64,000 nt of DNA, taken from Haematospirillum jordaniae. Its GTDB lineage: Bacteria > Pseudomonadota > Alphaproteobacteria > Rhodospirillales > Rhodospirillaceae. Below the pieces are notes generated by a model. The model had not been told where the DNA came from, searched no databases, and saw only the letters and a program-made list of their open reading frames with translations. Shown one piece after another: positions 49,827-60,148 of this stretch. The position numbers and the translations under genes are program-made. Where the stretch lies: NCBI RefSeq assembly GCF_001611975.1, contig NZ_CP014525.1, positions 550,001-614,000 of the forward strand, read 5' to 3'. Every line of letters starts with the position of its first letter. Within the stretch, counting starts at the first letter, position 1.

Positions 49827-52800
49827 CTAAACCCCGGCCAGGCTACCAAACTGGCGGCTGGCAACAGTCAACATGGCCAAGTCAACAGCTGGTGCTGAAC
49901 GCATCTCGACCAGAAGCTGGTCCGTCCGCAGAACCGCTGCCTTGTAATTCTCGGCCCAGGAGTCAATGGCCTCGATCGGGGAAAGGCTGTCAGATGTCTC
50001 ACCCAGAATACGGGCTGTCACGCCACGTTGCAGGGCATACAGTTCGTCTGTCACAGCAGCAGCAGCCAACTTCTCCCAGTGGCTGCCCTGGGTCAGGTTC
50101 TCGGATGCAGCGCGCAGCCATCCCAGACCAAAACGCGAACCAACGGCAAAATACTGGGCAGCGGCACGAACCTCGGTTACCCCAAGGTCACGGGACAGCC
50201 GAACCACGTCAGGAACAGAAGCCAACAAAACCAGAGAAGCCGTACGATCAGCCAAGGCCGCCGGAACCCCCTTGCCCACAAGATCCTGCTTCCTAGACTG
50301 AATAACCGCCTGCAAATCCGGAGGGCAGGCACTGCTGACAGAAGAGGCCAGAGCTTCGGCTCCCTCCCGCAAGGTTGCCGTCAAGACTCCCTGATCCGAA
50401 GTCACATGGTCACCATGGCGCAGGACCCACAAGGTTCCCCTTTCCACAAGTCGGTTAGCTTCCGTCAGCATGGCCAACTGGGCCTCTGCCGGAGCCTTGT
50501 TATCCAGCGCCTCCACCTCGCTCCACAGGGCCCGCAACCCGAATGCATCCCGGATCACGATATAGGCACGGGCCACATCTGCTGGCTTGGCCCCTGTTTT
50601 TTCCATGATCTGGGTGACAAACGTCCCACCCACACGGTTGATCATGCTGTTGGCAGCATGGGTCGCAATAATTTCCCGCTTCAGCTTGTGTTCCAGTATC
50701 TGTCGTACCCACGGGCCACGCAGACGCTCAGGGAAATAACTGACCAGATCTTCTTCCATGGAGGGATCATCAGGGAGATCACTTTCCAGAATCTCGTCAA
50801 ACAACCACATCTTGGAATAGGCGATCAGAACCGCAAGCTCAGGACGGGCCATGCTGCGCCGGGCCGCAATCCGCTCGGCAACCTCCAAATCATCGGGCAG
50901 ATACTCGATACCACGATCCAAGCGCCCCGCCTTTTCCAACATCCGCATCAGGCGGCTCTGCTGATCCAGAAGAGCCGCACCGCGGTACTGGGAAAGAGAA
51001 ATCGCCTGAGTCTGCAAATAATTGTCCCGCAGAACCAGCTCGGCCACTTCATCCGTCATTTCAGCCAACAACGTATTGCGCTGTTTCAGGGTCATATCCC
51101 CGTCAGCAACAACCCGGTTGAGGAGAATCTTGATATTGACCTCATGGTCAGAGCAGTCGACACCGGCGGAGTTATCAATCGCATCGGTATTCAGACGAAC
51201 ACCGGCACCGGCCATTTCAATACGGCCACGCTGGGTCACACCCAAGTTGGCTCCCTCTCCGATAACCTTGGCCCTGATGTCTTTGCCATTGACCCTAATG
51301 GCATCGTTGGCACGGTCACCAGCTTCGGCATTGGTTTCGGTCGCAGCCTTGACATACGTCCCAATTCCACCAAACCACAGCAGATCGACATGCGCCTTCA
51401 ACAGGATCAGGATCAATTCGTTGGGCGTAAGACTATCGGTCTCGATCCCGAAGAGGGAGCGCATTTGTGGGCTGACCGGAATCTTCTTGGCCGTACGCTC
51501 AAAGACACCACCCCCTGCCGAGATAAGGGATGAATTGTAGTCGGCCCACGTTGAACGGGGCAGGCGGAACAGCCGCTCCCTCTCGTCATAGCTGGCCTTT
51601 GTATCCGGATTGGGATCAATAAAGATGTGCATATGGTTGAAGGCGGCCAGCAAACGCGTGTGGCGTGACAACAGCATGCCATTCCCGAACACATCCCCCG
51701 ACATGTCGCCAACACCAACACAGGTAAAGTCCTGGGTCTGGATATCACGCCCCATTTCGCGGAAGTGCCGCTTCACCGCCTCCCACGCACCGCGGGCCGT
51801 AATCCCCATAATCTTGTGGTCGTATCCCTGCGAACCGCCAGATGCAAACGCATCATCAAGCCAGAACCCATATTCAGCTGAAATGCCATTCGCGATATCA
51901 GAAAAGGTCGCCGTTCCCTTGTCTGCAGCAACAACCAAGTATGGATCGTCATCATCATGACGGACAACATCAGAGGGCGGCACAATACCCCCACCCACTA
52001 AATTGTCTGTCAGATCAAGAAGACCACGCATCAGGGTCCGATAGCATTCAATCCCTTCTGCCATATAAGCTTCACGCCCCCCTTCATGGGGAGGCTTCTT
52101 GACCACAAATCCACCTTTTGACCCGACCGGAACAATCACGGCATTCTTGACCATCTGGGCCTTGATCAGTCCCAGAATCTCGGTACGGAAGTCTTCGCGA
52201 CGATCCGACCAACGGATCCCACCACGCGCCACCTTGCCACCACGCAGATGGATTGCTTCGACGCGGGGGCTGTAAACCCACACCTCGACATTGGGACGGG
52301 GCAAAGGAAGATCCTCAACCCGCCGGCTGTCAATCTTGAAGGAAATATAGCTTTTGGGCCGACCGTCAGCAGCTTTCTGATAGAAGTTCGTTCTCAGGGT
52401 GCAATGAATCAGGTTCAGGTAGCGACGAATAATCCGGTCTTCATCGGAAGAGCTGACATGCTCCAAGCTCTCCAGAACCTTGCGGGTCAGAATTTCTGTA
52501 TCACCGGATGCGCCAACCGGATCAAAACGGGCATGGAACAAACGAACAAGCTGGCGGGCAATAGCCCCGTTCTTAACCATGGTTGCCTCAATGGCCCCCT
52601 GGGAGAACGTAAAGGCAGCCTGCCGCAGGTACTTGGCATAGGCCCTCAACATGACCACTTCACGCCACAGAAGCCCCGTGGTTACAACCAAGCAGTTGAA
52701 ACCATCGTCGGCAATATCCCCGGCCCAGACACGCTGGAAAGCATCATGGAACGCGGCGCGAATTTCGTTGACCCGCACCGGTGACCCATCTGCCGAGGCC

Positions 52801-54677
52801 ATGGAAAACTCATGGATCCAGACCGAACGCTTCAGATCTTCCAGCTTGACCTGGAACGGCATCTCGCCGCTGACCCGGAACCCCATGTTTTCCATCATCG
52901 GCAAAATATCAGACAACAGGACTGGTTTATCGGCGCGATAGACCTTGAAACGTACCTCGTTCTCGGCTGCTTCCAGCGGACGGTACAAATTCAGAGCAAG
53001 ATTCCCACCCAAGGTCTCTTCGATACGGTCAATATCGTAAACAGCCGCAGCGGCGCTATAGCGCTCCTTGTAGAAATTCGGGAACGCGTTGCCATAACGG
53101 CGCACCAGACGACTGCCCCTTTCCTCCCCCTTTGCCTGAAGGATAGCTTCCTGAAACTGGTCGGACCACGCCCGGGCAGCCTCGGCGATCTGTTTCTCGA
53201 TCGCCTCGACATCAAAGGCCGGCAGAGTTCCCTTCTTGTTCCTTGCTTTGAGCAAAACATGAAGGCGGGCCAGCGGCGCATCCGTCACCTGTGTGTAATA
53301 GCCCGTTTGTTCCGCTTCCAGACTCTCTTCAAGAATACGACGGATCGTCAGGCGCAGATCGGTATCGAAACGATCCCGCGGCACAAACACCAGAACCGAC
53401 ACAAAACGCCCGAACTCATCAACACGAATAAAGACAGCCGTGCGGTGGCGATCCTGCAAGTGCAGAATACCAACCGATATCGTCTCCAGCTCCTCGTCCT
53501 TGGCCTGGAACAGTTCATCACGCGGAAGATTTTCCAGAATACTGAGGAGACGTTTGCCGTCATGGCTGCCCGGGCGCAGGCCGGTACGCCGCATGATGCG
53601 ATCGATCTTGGTGCGCAGAACAGGTACAAAACCGGCACTGTTCGTGTAGACATTGGATGTGAACAACCCGACAAACATTTCGATGCCGGCAATCTTGCCC
53701 CCGGCACCAAAGCGCTTGACGCAAATCACGTCCATCGGCACGGCCCGGTGCACCCGGGACAAACGGTTTGATTTTGTGATCAGGAGTCGATTGGGATGCG
53801 AGGCAAAGGCCACCATTTCAGGAGGCAGATCTGATGGATTGCGAACCTCATCAAACACCAGATAGTCCGCATTGCGCAGAATACCAAGGCCGTCGCCCAC
53901 TTCAGCCGACACAACGGCATCAGAGCCACCCTTCTGCCTGATATCATAACGGCGGTAACCAAGAAGCGTGAAGTGGTTGTCAGCCAGCCACGCAAGGAAA
54001 TCACAAACGTCCTGCACATCCTCGCCAGCGGGTGCTTTTGGCCCCTTCTCCCGCTTGACCTCGGACGTAACAGCCAGTACCCGCTCCTGAACCGGCTTCC
54101 AGTCTTCAACCGCCTGCCGGACATCACGCAGAACGGCTTCCAGATCTTGGGTTATAATCGCAATAATTTTTGGGTCGCTTTGCTCGAAGATCTCTATGTG
54201 AACGACTGAATCAGCCTCACACCCCTTGCCCAGTGGTGCATCGGGATCAAGGATGTCAATCAGGGTCCCGTCTTCCGAACGACGAACATGCAATACAGGG
54301 TGGATAACAACGAGAACATTCAGGCCCATACTGGACAGGGATGCTACAACGGAATCAACGATAAAGGGCATGTCATCGCTGACCAGCTCGACAACAGTAT
54401 GATCCGTTGTGTAGCCATCTTCATCAATTCTGGGGTTAAAAACCCTTATCTTGGCCTGTTTTGGCTTGCGGTGACGGGCAAAGGACAACAGCGACACCAC
54501 CATTCCATAGAGCTGCCCCGGGTCCATCTCTTCCAAGTCAGAAGGGGGCATGACCCCCACATACTGCCGTAAGAGAGCTTCGGCAATGACAGCCCGATCG
54601 CCGGCAAGACGATCCCGGACAAGCTCAACAACACGACCAACGAGATCCGGTCCAGACGACTTTGAATGAGATGCCAT
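49827..54677 (-). CDS. NAD-specific glutamate dehydrogenase, large (180-kDa) type
   Basis: A 1616-residue enzyme that converts glutamate to 2-oxoglutarate and ammonia with NAD, usually catabolic. The N-terminal ~700 residues form the ACT-like regulatory region of the Bac_GDH family. The catalytic part has GGIRWSDRREDFRTEILGLI, NAVIVPVGSKGGFVVKK, CVGVGDMSGDVFGNGMLLS, and a dinucleotide region LLWFGGIGTYVKA. The length is normal. The 250 bases upstream (54678-54927) show no gene or clear control site. Confidence 0.96.
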   Translation of the reverse strand: MASHSKSSGPDLVGRVVELVRDRLAGDRAVIAEALLRQYVGVMPPSDLEEMDPGQLYGMVVSLLSFARHRKPKQAKIRVFNPRIDEDGYTTDHTVVELVSDDMPFIVDSVVASLSSMGLNVLVVIHPVLHVRRSEDGTLIDILDPDAPLGKGCEADSVVHIEIFEQSDPKIIAIITQDLEAVLRDVRQAVEDWKPVQERVLAVTSEVKREKGPKAPAGEDVQDVCDFLAWLADNHFTLLGYRRYDIRQKGGSDAVVSAEVGDGLGILRNADYLVFDEVRNPSDLPPEMVAFASHPNRLLITKSNRLSRVHRAVPMDVICVKRFGAGGKIAGIEMFVGLFTSNVYTNSAGFVPVLRTKIDRIMRRTGLRPGSHDGKRLLSILENLPRDELFQAKDEELETISVGILHLQDRHRTAVFIRVDEFGRFVSVLVFVPRDRFDTDLRLTIRRILEESLEAEQTGYYTQVTDAPLARLHVLLKARNKKGTLPAFDVEAIEKQIAEAARAWSDQFQEAILQAKGEERGSRLVRRYGNAFPNFYKERYSAAAAVYDIDRIEETLGGNLALNLYRPLEAAENEVRFKVYRADKPVLLSDILPMMENMGFRVSGEMPFQVKLEDLKRSVWIHEFSMASADGSPVRVNEIRAAFHDAFQRVWAGDIADDGFNCLVVTTGLLWREVVMLRAYAKYLRQAAFTFSQGAIEATMVKNGAIARQLVRLFHARFDPVGASGDTEILTRKVLESLEHVSSSDEDRIIRRYLNLIHCTLRTNFYQKAADGRPKSYISFKIDSRRVEDLPLPRPNVEVWVYSPRVEAIHLRGGKVARGGIRWSDRREDFRTEILGLIKAQMVKNAVIVPVGSKGGFVVKKPPHEGGREAYMAEGIECYRTLMRGLLDLTDNLVGGGIVPPSDVVRHDDDDPYLVVAADKGTATFSDIANGISAEYGFWLDDAFASGGSQGYDHKIMGITARGAWEAVKRHFREMGRDIQTQDFTCVGVGDMSGDVFGNGMLLSRHTRLLAAFNHMHIFIDPNPDTKASYDERERLFRLPRSTWADYNSSLISAGGGVFERTAKKIPVSPQMRSLFGIETDSLTPNELILILLKAHVDLLWFGGIGTYVKAATETNAEAGDRANDAIRVNGKDIRAKVIGEGANLGVTQRGRIEMAGAGVRLNTDAIDNSAGVDCSDHEVNIKILLNRVVADGDMTLKQRNTLLAEMTDEVAELVLRDNYLQTQAISLSQYRGAALLDQQSRLMRMLEKAGRLDRGIEYLPDDLEVAERIAARRSMARPELAVLIAYSKMWLFDEILESDLPDDPSMEEDLVSYFPERLRGPWVRQILEHKLKREIIATHAANSMINRVGGTFVTQIMEKTGAKPADVARAYIVIRDAFGLRALWSEVEALDNKAPAEAQLAMLTEANRLVERGTLWVLRHGDHVTSDQGVLTATLREGAEALASSVSSACPPDLQAVIQSRKQDLVGKGVPAALADRTASLVLLASVPDVVRLSRDLGVTEVRAAAQYFAVGSRFGLGWLRAASENLTQGSHWEKLAAAAVTDELYALQRGVTARILGETSDSLSPIEAIDSWAENYKAAVLRTDQLLVEMRSAPAVDLAMLTVASRQFGSLAGV

Positions 54678-54927
54678 GGTACATGTGTCCCGAACATGTG
54701 GCTTGGTGACAAAGGGCGCAAACCCCCATCAGGAAACTCCTGAATGATGCGGAATTCAAGGGTTTCACGATCACAAGTCGTTTTGTGGACACAAAATTTT
54801 CACGAGGAACAAAGCCAACCCCGACAGTTTTCCGAAGCATGCCGGAAAAAGCCATATACGGACAGAATCTTTCCTGTACCGACAACAGAGTTCATACGCC
54901 CCACTGTCAGAAGCAGGCAGCAAAGAA

Positions 54928-55467
54928 TCAATTGAAAGGGTTGAAGACTGTGCGACGCTCCGCAACCGTCATGGACTTGTAAACAGAGCCGGCATTATCC
55001 TTTGCGGTTGTTACCCCAAGCCGACTGGCCTTCAGATACAGCTCGAAGGCCTGTGCAAGGTCCTTATGGACACCCACGCCCCCCGCATACATCCACGCCA
55101 GAAGTTCAACCGCCTCGGCATCATCGCTCCGGGCACGGCGACGCACCGCATCAACAGCAAATGGCCCCGGATTGCCGGTCGCAACCTCTTTCACAACCTG
55201 AGGCCATGGAAGAGGTTCCGTCAAAGGCAGGGACAGAACCCCGGCCCCCGTATCTGCTTCCCGCTCAGCCGGAGTCGGAGGTTTTGGCTCCGGCCACGGC
55301 GCCAGGCCGCGGTTGACGACATACCCCGGCAAAACACCTTCATTCTCGTGGCGGAGGGACATACGGTACATTTCATCGAGGCTCAGCCCAAAGCCATAGC
55401 CATGCAAAGGCCGCAAGAATGCTGACAAAAAGGAGACTAACACGAACAATGGCCCAAGCCGGAACAT
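54928..55467 (-). CDS. Secreted Sel1-repeat protein
   Basis: About 179 residues from ATG 55467 with GGAGG upstream. A signal peptide (LGPLFVLVSFLSAFLRPL) is followed by a proline-rich linker and one or two Sel1-like repeats near the end (ELLAWMYAGGVGVHKDLAQA, then FELYLKASRLGV). Sel1 proteins act as scaffolds for protein contacts. The partner is unknown. It diverges from hprK across ~190 bp. Confidence 0.75.
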   Translation of the reverse strand: MFRLGPLFVLVSFLSAFLRPLHGYGFGLSLDEMYRMSLRHENEGVLPGYVVNRGLAPWPEPKPPTPAEREADTGAGVLSLPLTEPLPWPQVVKEVATGNPGPFAVDAVRRRARSDDAEAVELLAWMYAGGVGVHKDLAQAFELYLKASRLGVTTAKDNAGSVYKSMTVAERRTVFNPFN

Positions 55468-55660
55468 AAAGGGCGGCCTCCACTGCCTGGCCTTACACTG
55501 CCCTGTCCGGAATCCCATCACGCGTGACCCACCTTACCACAGAAACGCACCGCAGCGACGATAGCACAAACAGCAGGACCCTCACAATTGTCGCACACCT
55601 GCATCATGGACATACGGCAAGGATTGACTTTCCATAACAGGACTCTCACCCTCCGGGTTG

Positions 55661-56095
55661 ATGGAACACATTCACGCCACATGTCTTGCTGTCCACGGTC
55701 ACGGCGTTATCCTGCGGGGCGCATCGGGAAGCGGCAAGTCCGACCTGGCGCTGCGGCTTGTTGATGAGGGCGCACAGCTGGTGGCGGACGACCTGTGTCG
55801 CATCGATGCCAAAAACGGGCAGCTGGTTGCCTTCCCACCCGATCGCTTGGCCGGCTTTCTGGAAGTACGTGGGATTGGAATTGTTCCGGTTCCTTCCTCT
55901 GGACCGGTACCGGTCTCGCTTCTGTGTGACCTGAGGGCAGGCGGAGAAACAGAACGCCTTCCCGAAACGGATCAGGTTCTGCTTTGCAGCGTTCCCGTAC
56001 GTCGGGTATGGATTGATCCATTCCGGGTGTCTGCAACAGCCCACGTTCGTCTTGCACTCCGGCTGGCCACAGGAGAAATTGTCCCCGTATCATGA
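55661..56095 (+). CDS. hprK: HPr kinase/phosphorylase, short alphaproteobacterial form
   Basis: A 144-residue kinase that phosphorylates HPr on its serine. It is only the C-terminal catalytic domain, as usual in this class: GASGSGKSDLALRLVDEGA (Walker A), LVADDLCRID and EVRGIGIVPVP. It is translationally coupled to rapZ. A two-component pair often lies upstream in relatives but is not seen here. Confidence 0.92.
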   Translation: MEHIHATCLAVHGHGVILRGASGSGKSDLALRLVDEGAQLVADDLCRIDAKNGQLVAFPPDRLAGFLEVRGIGIVPVPSSGPVPVSLLCDLRAGGETERLPETDQVLLCSVPVRRVWIDPFRVSATAHVRLALRLATGEIVPVS

Positions 56096-57066
56096 TCAAT
56101 CCCAACGCGACGACAGACACTTCAGGCCCAAGCCAGAACACGACACGTCTGGTGATCGTAACGGGACTGTCCGGGGCGGGGAAATCCACCGCCCTGAATG
56201 TACTGGAAGACATTGGCTACGAGGTTGTCGACAATCTCCCCCTTGTGCTGCTGGACGGCCTGTTGGGCCTTGGCCCCGGAACGGAGATGCAGGACACACC
56301 AAGACAACCGCATTTTCTGGCTCTTGGCATTGATATCCGGACCCGGGATCTGGATGCGACCTGGTTCAGGGGCATTCTTGATGGACTACAGAAACGCCCG
56401 AACGTAGACGTGCACCTGCTCTTTCTTGATGCTGACGATGATGTCCTGATTCGCCGTTTTACAGAAACCCGGCGCCGCCACCCGACAAAAAGTGACCTGC
56501 CCGTCAGCGATGGCATTGCCCTGGAGCGTCGGATCATGGCTCCACTGAAGGCGGTTGCCAACCTTGTTGTCGACACATCGCGCCTGAGTCACAATGAGTT
56601 CCGTTCCCTGATCGAGGAACGCTACAGGACCGACTATCAGTCGCGGATGCAGGTTACGGTTATGTCCTTTGGTTTCAAGAATGGCTTGCCCAGGGAAGCA
56701 GATATCATTCTGGACGTGCGTTTCCTGCGTAATCCCTACTATGTTGACCATCTACGAACCAAAACCGGTGAAGATCCCGAGGTCGGGGAGTATGTCGCAG
56801 GCGACCCTGCTTTTGCGCCTTTTCTTGAGAATGTGAAAACCTTGTTTCACCCCATCCTGCCACGTTACCAATCTGAAGGGCGCAGTTACCTGACCATTGC
56901 GGTCGGCTGCACCGGCGGACAACACCGGTCTGTCTTTACGGCTAGACAGATCCATGCCTGGCTGACGGGGCAAAACTATCAACCCATCCTCAGGCACAGG
57001 GATATCTCTGTGCTGCCATCACAGAGCCAGACGGTACAGGGGTCTATGAAGGAAATACAATCATGA
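56092..57066 (+). CDS. rapZ: RNase adapter protein RapZ
   Basis: A 324-residue nucleotide-binding protein, ATGA-coupled to hprK. Marks are LVIVTGLSGAGKSTALNVLE (Walker A), NLPLVLLDGLL, then the RapZ signature FKNGLPREADIILDVRFLRNP and AVGCTGGQHRSVFTAR. In enterobacteria it directs RNase E to a small RNA that controls glmS. In alphaproteobacteria it groups with PTS genes and probably links them to RNA or cell-wall control. Confidence 0.95.
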   Translation: MINPNATTDTSGPSQNTTRLVIVTGLSGAGKSTALNVLEDIGYEVVDNLPLVLLDGLLGLGPGTEMQDTPRQPHFLALGIDIRTRDLDATWFRGILDGLQKRPNVDVHLLFLDADDDVLIRRFTETRRRHPTKSDLPVSDGIALERRIMAPLKAVANLVVDTSRLSHNEFRSLIEERYRTDYQSRMQVTVMSFGFKNGLPREADIILDVRFLRNPYYVDHLRTKTGEDPEVGEYVAGDPAFAPFLENVKTLFHPILPRYQSEGRSYLTIAVGCTGGQHRSVFTARQIHAWLTGQNYQPILRHRDISVLPSQSQTVQGSMKEIQS

Positions 57067-57464
57067 TCGGTATGGTACTGGTCACCCACGGCCGCCTGGC
57101 CGAGGAAATGATCGCCGCCCTAGAACACGTTGTCGGCCATCAGGTGGGAACCGCAGCCGTATGCATTGGCCCTGAAGATGATATGGAACAGCGCAGGGCC
57201 GATATCTTAGACAAGGTTGCCTCGGTAGAAACCGGGAACGGTGTTGTTGTTCTTACAGACATGTTTGGTGGCACACCATCAAATCTGGCCATATCCATCA
57301 TGGGGCGGGCACAGGTTGAGGTCATTGCCGGTGTCAATCTGCCAATGCTGATCAAGCTGGCCAGCGTCCGCCATGACATGTCTCTGGAAAAGGCAGTCCT
57401 TGCCGCGCAGGACGCCGGGCGCAAATATATCAATGTTGCCTCGAAACTCCTGACCGACCACTGA
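57063..57464 (+). CDS. PTS mannose-type EIIA domain protein
   Basis: A 133-residue single EIIA domain. The phosphorylated His9 lies in GMVLVTHGRLAEEM, and DMFGGTPSNLAISIM is the family signature. No sugar-specific EIIB, C or D genes are present, so it is regulatory rather than a transporter. It is coupled to rapZ (ATGA). Confidence 0.93.
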   Translation: MIGMVLVTHGRLAEEMIAALEHVVGHQVGTAAVCIGPEDDMEQRRADILDKVASVETGNGVVVLTDMFGGTPSNLAISIMGRAQVEVIAGVNLPMLIKLASVRHDMSLEKAVLAAQDAGRKYINVASKLLTDH

Positions 57465-57520
57465 CACCGGTTTTGGTCAGTCAACCCGGAACACAGTCAC
57501 CAGAAAGGAGACAGCCGTCC

Positions 57521-57847
57521 ATGCACATGGATCCCCGGCATGAGATAGCATCCTTTACCATTGAAACCCTTGAGGACGGGACCATGGTCCGGCGTGCAGA
57601 AATCCGCAACACTAGGGGCCTACATGCCAGAGCTGCCGCACGTTTCGTCAAACTTGCCGAGACATTCCAAGCTGATGTCCAGGTCTGCAACCGAGGGCAA
57701 ACGGTATCGGGGCGATCCATCATGGGGTTGATGATGCTGGCCGCATCAACGGGTACCATTATTGAAATGCGCGCCACAGGGCCACAGGCACGAGATGCTC
57801 TGGAAGGCCTTGGCAAACTGGTTGACGAAAAGTTCGATGAAGACTAG
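57521..57847 (+). CDS. HPr phosphocarrier
   Basis: About 108 residues with a ~20-residue N-terminal extension compared with typical HPr. His35 in RNTRGLHARAAARFV takes phosphate from EI. Ser66 in VSGRSIMGLMML is the HprK site. AAGGAG lies ten bases before the ATG at 57521; 57527 is an alternative. It links EI (next gene) to EIIA and HprK. Confidence 0.93.
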   Translation: MHMDPRHEIASFTIETLEDGTMVRRAEIRNTRGLHARAAARFVKLAETFQADVQVCNRGQTVSGRSIMGLMMLAASTGTIIEMRATGPQARDALEGLGKLVDEKFDED

Positions 57848-59600
57848 GCCCGATCATAGCGAAGCGGCAGGAAGTGCCGTTCTGCACGGACACGGCGTAG
57901 GACCCGGCATTGTCATTGGCGTTGCCTGTCTGCACGAACCCGGTGATGTACACGCACCAGAGCACCGGATACCAGCATCCCGTGTGGATGCAGAAAAAAA
58001 GCGCTTTGCCACAGCTGTAGCCGATGCCAGCACCGAACTGGAAACCCTGCGGGAAAAAGCCGGTGATCTGCCTGCTCAGGCGGGAGAAGAACTGGGATTC
58101 CTTCTGGATGCCTATGGGCACATGCTGAAAGGATCCCGGTTGATCCGGGGGGTGGAAACCAGAATCGAACACGACCGCATCAATGCCGAAGCCGCCGTTC
58201 GTTATGAAATATCAGCCCTGAACGATGCCTTCCAGGCCATGGATGACCCCTATCTGCAACAGCGGGCCGATGATATCCGTGATATCGGAAACAAGCTGAT
58301 CCGCCATCTGTCCGCAGCACCACAAAAGGCATTCCAGAATCTGCCTCGCAATGCTGTTATTGTCAGCCACGAGCTGACACCTGCCGATACAGCCCTGCTT
58401 GATCCGGAAACTGTAGCAGGCTTTGTCACAGCCTGTGGAGGAGCAGAAAGTCACACGGCCATTATGGCCCGCTCGTTGGGGCTTCCGGCCGTACTGGCTG
58501 TGCCGGATATCATGAGTTCGGTACAGAGAGGAGATACGATCATTCTGGACGGGGTCACCGGTACGGTGGTGATAAACCCGGATCAGGACACGCTGGCCTC
58601 GTACCGCATCCGACGCGCCGAGTTCCTGAGAAGCTGCCGCAATCTGGGACGGCTGCGGGACTTGCCGGCAGTGACATCTGATGGAACCACGATACGTCTG
58701 ATGGCAAACATTGAACTCCCCGGCGAGATCGATACGATCCTCTCATCCGGGGCTGAGGGCATTGGCCTCTTCCGCAGCGAATTCATGTATATGAACCGAC
58801 CGGACTGGCCCAACGAGGATGAACAATACAGGGCCCTGAAGACGGTTGTACAGCGCATGGAAGGCAAGCCGGTCACCATACGCATTCTGGATGCAGGGGG
58901 TGACAAGCTAACAACGGCGCTGGGGGGCAGCATGCCAGCCAACCCGGCTTTGGGGTTGCGGGCTGTACGCTTTCTCCTGTCCTCACCCGCAGTCCTTGAA
59001 GCCCAGCTTGCCGCCATTCTGCGGGTTGCCGTACACGGCCCTGTACGTATTCTGGTCCCCATGGTTTGCACCGTGTCAGAAATTACGGCTGTACGCGAAT
59101 GTCTTAGTGCCGTGCACATTCGCCTGAAGAAGACACGGATCCCGGTACCGGATACCCTCCCTCCCCTGGGCGTTATGATCGAGGTGCCAGGCGCAGCACT
59201 GGCCGCCGATGCCTTGGCAACCGCATCGGACTTCTTTGCCATCGGCACAAATGACCTGACCCAGTATACCTTGGCCATAGATCGTACAGACCAGGAAGTA
59301 GCCCATCTGTACAATCCAACCCATCCTGCTGTTCTACGCCTGATTCACTTTACAACCGGGGCTGCCCTGCGGGCCGGTATACCGGTCAGTGTCTGCGGGG
59401 AAATTGCCGGTGATCCACGCCTGGCAGCGCTGCTGGTTGGCATTGGCATCCGGGAACTTTCCATGGCTGCCGGGAGCCTGCCAAGGGTCAAGAACAGGAT
59501 CCGCCACCTTGCCTACTGGGCAGCGGAAGAACATGCCCGACAGGTTATGAGCGAGCACGACCCAACACGGATCGAAACAATGATAGAGACTTTTGGCTAG
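57837..59600 (+). CDS. ptsI: PEP-protein phosphotransferase, PTS enzyme I
   Basis: A 587-residue enzyme from ATG 57837, overlapping the HPr stop by 11 bases. It transfers phosphate from PEP to HPr. His206 in GGAESHTAIMARSLGLPAVL is the active residue. The PEP domain shows GIGLFRSEFMYM, ILDAGGDKLT, FAIGTNDLTQYTLAIDRTD and VCGEIAGDP. There is no GAF domain, so it is not the PtsP type. Confidence 0.95.
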   Translation: MKTRPDHSEAAGSAVLHGHGVGPGIVIGVACLHEPGDVHAPEHRIPASRVDAEKKRFATAVADASTELETLREKAGDLPAQAGEELGFLLDAYGHMLKGSRLIRGVETRIEHDRINAEAAVRYEISALNDAFQAMDDPYLQQRADDIRDIGNKLIRHLSAAPQKAFQNLPRNAVIVSHELTPADTALLDPETVAGFVTACGGAESHTAIMARSLGLPAVLAVPDIMSSVQRGDTIILDGVTGTVVINPDQDTLASYRIRRAEFLRSCRNLGRLRDLPAVTSDGTTIRLMANIELPGEIDTILSSGAEGIGLFRSEFMYMNRPDWPNEDEQYRALKTVVQRMEGKPVTIRILDAGGDKLTTALGGSMPANPALGLRAVRFLLSSPAVLEAQLAAILRVAVHGPVRILVPMVCTVSEITAVRECLSAVHIRLKKTRIPVPDTLPPLGVMIEVPGAALAADALATASDFFAIGTNDLTQYTLAIDRTDQEVAHLYNPTHPAVLRLIHFTTGAALRAGIPVSVCGEIAGDPRLAALLVGIGIRELSMAAGSLPRVKNRIRHLAYWAAEEHARQVMSEHDPTRIETMIETFG

Positions 59601-59627
59601 GCTGAGAGGCGGCACCTAGGAAGAAAA

Positions 59628-59660
59628 ACAGGCCGGCTTTATATACCGGCCTGTATTTTT
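59628..59660. terminator. Bidirectional terminator between ptsI and ptsN
   Basis: Nine-bp GC-rich stem (59628-59636 with 59646-59654), loop CTTTATATA, T tract to the right and A tract to the left. Confidence 0.88.
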
Positions 59661-59686
59661 ATTGTTCCTGAAAGCCCACCCACAGA

Positions 59687-60148
59687 TCAGGCCGCCTGTG
59701 CTTCGCTGTTGGCAAGAAGAACATACAGCGCATCAGCCGATGATGTTGCCCTCAACTTCTCGCACATGGCACGGTCGCGCAGAAGACGCGACACACGGGC
59801 CAGCGCCTTCAGATGATCGGCACCGGCACATTCAGGGGCCAGAAGCAGGAAAATCAGGTCGACAGGCTGTTCGTCGATGGACTCGAAGTCAACAGGACGT
59901 TCAAGACGGGCAAAGACACCGTACAAACGATCCAGAGCGGTCATTTTACCATGCGGTATGGCAATGCCATTGCCCACCCCAGTTGTGCCAAGACGCTCGC
60001 GCTCCAGAAGGGTGTCGAAGATGGCCCGCTCATGAAGACCGGTCAACTGGGCGGCGTGACGGGCAAGCTCCTGAAGAGCCTGCTTTTTTGATGTCACTTT
60101 CAGGCAAGGCACCACGCTCTCTGGACTGACGAGACTGGTGATATCCAT
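59687..60148 (-). CDS. ptsN: PTS IIA-like nitrogen-regulatory protein
   Basis: A 153-residue EIIA-Ntr with the phospho-site His66 in TGVGNGIAIPHGK. It regulates potassium, nitrogen and carbon responses through its phosphorylation state. It lies downstream of rpoN, as is usual, but the ribosome hibernation gene hpf that often sits between them is missing. Confidence 0.94.
   Translation of the reverse strand: MDITSLVSPESVVPCLKVTSKKQALQELARHAAQLTGLHERAIFDTLLERERLGTTGVGNGIAIPHGKMTALDRLYGVFARLERPVDFESIDEQPVDLIFLLLAPECAGADHLKALARVSRLLRDRAMCEKLRATSSADALYVLLANSEAQAA

Noticed and set aside
50028..51533. 501-codon plus-strand frame inside glutamate dehydrogenase
   Set aside because: It is antisense to a strongly conserved enzyme and shows no protein-like motifs.
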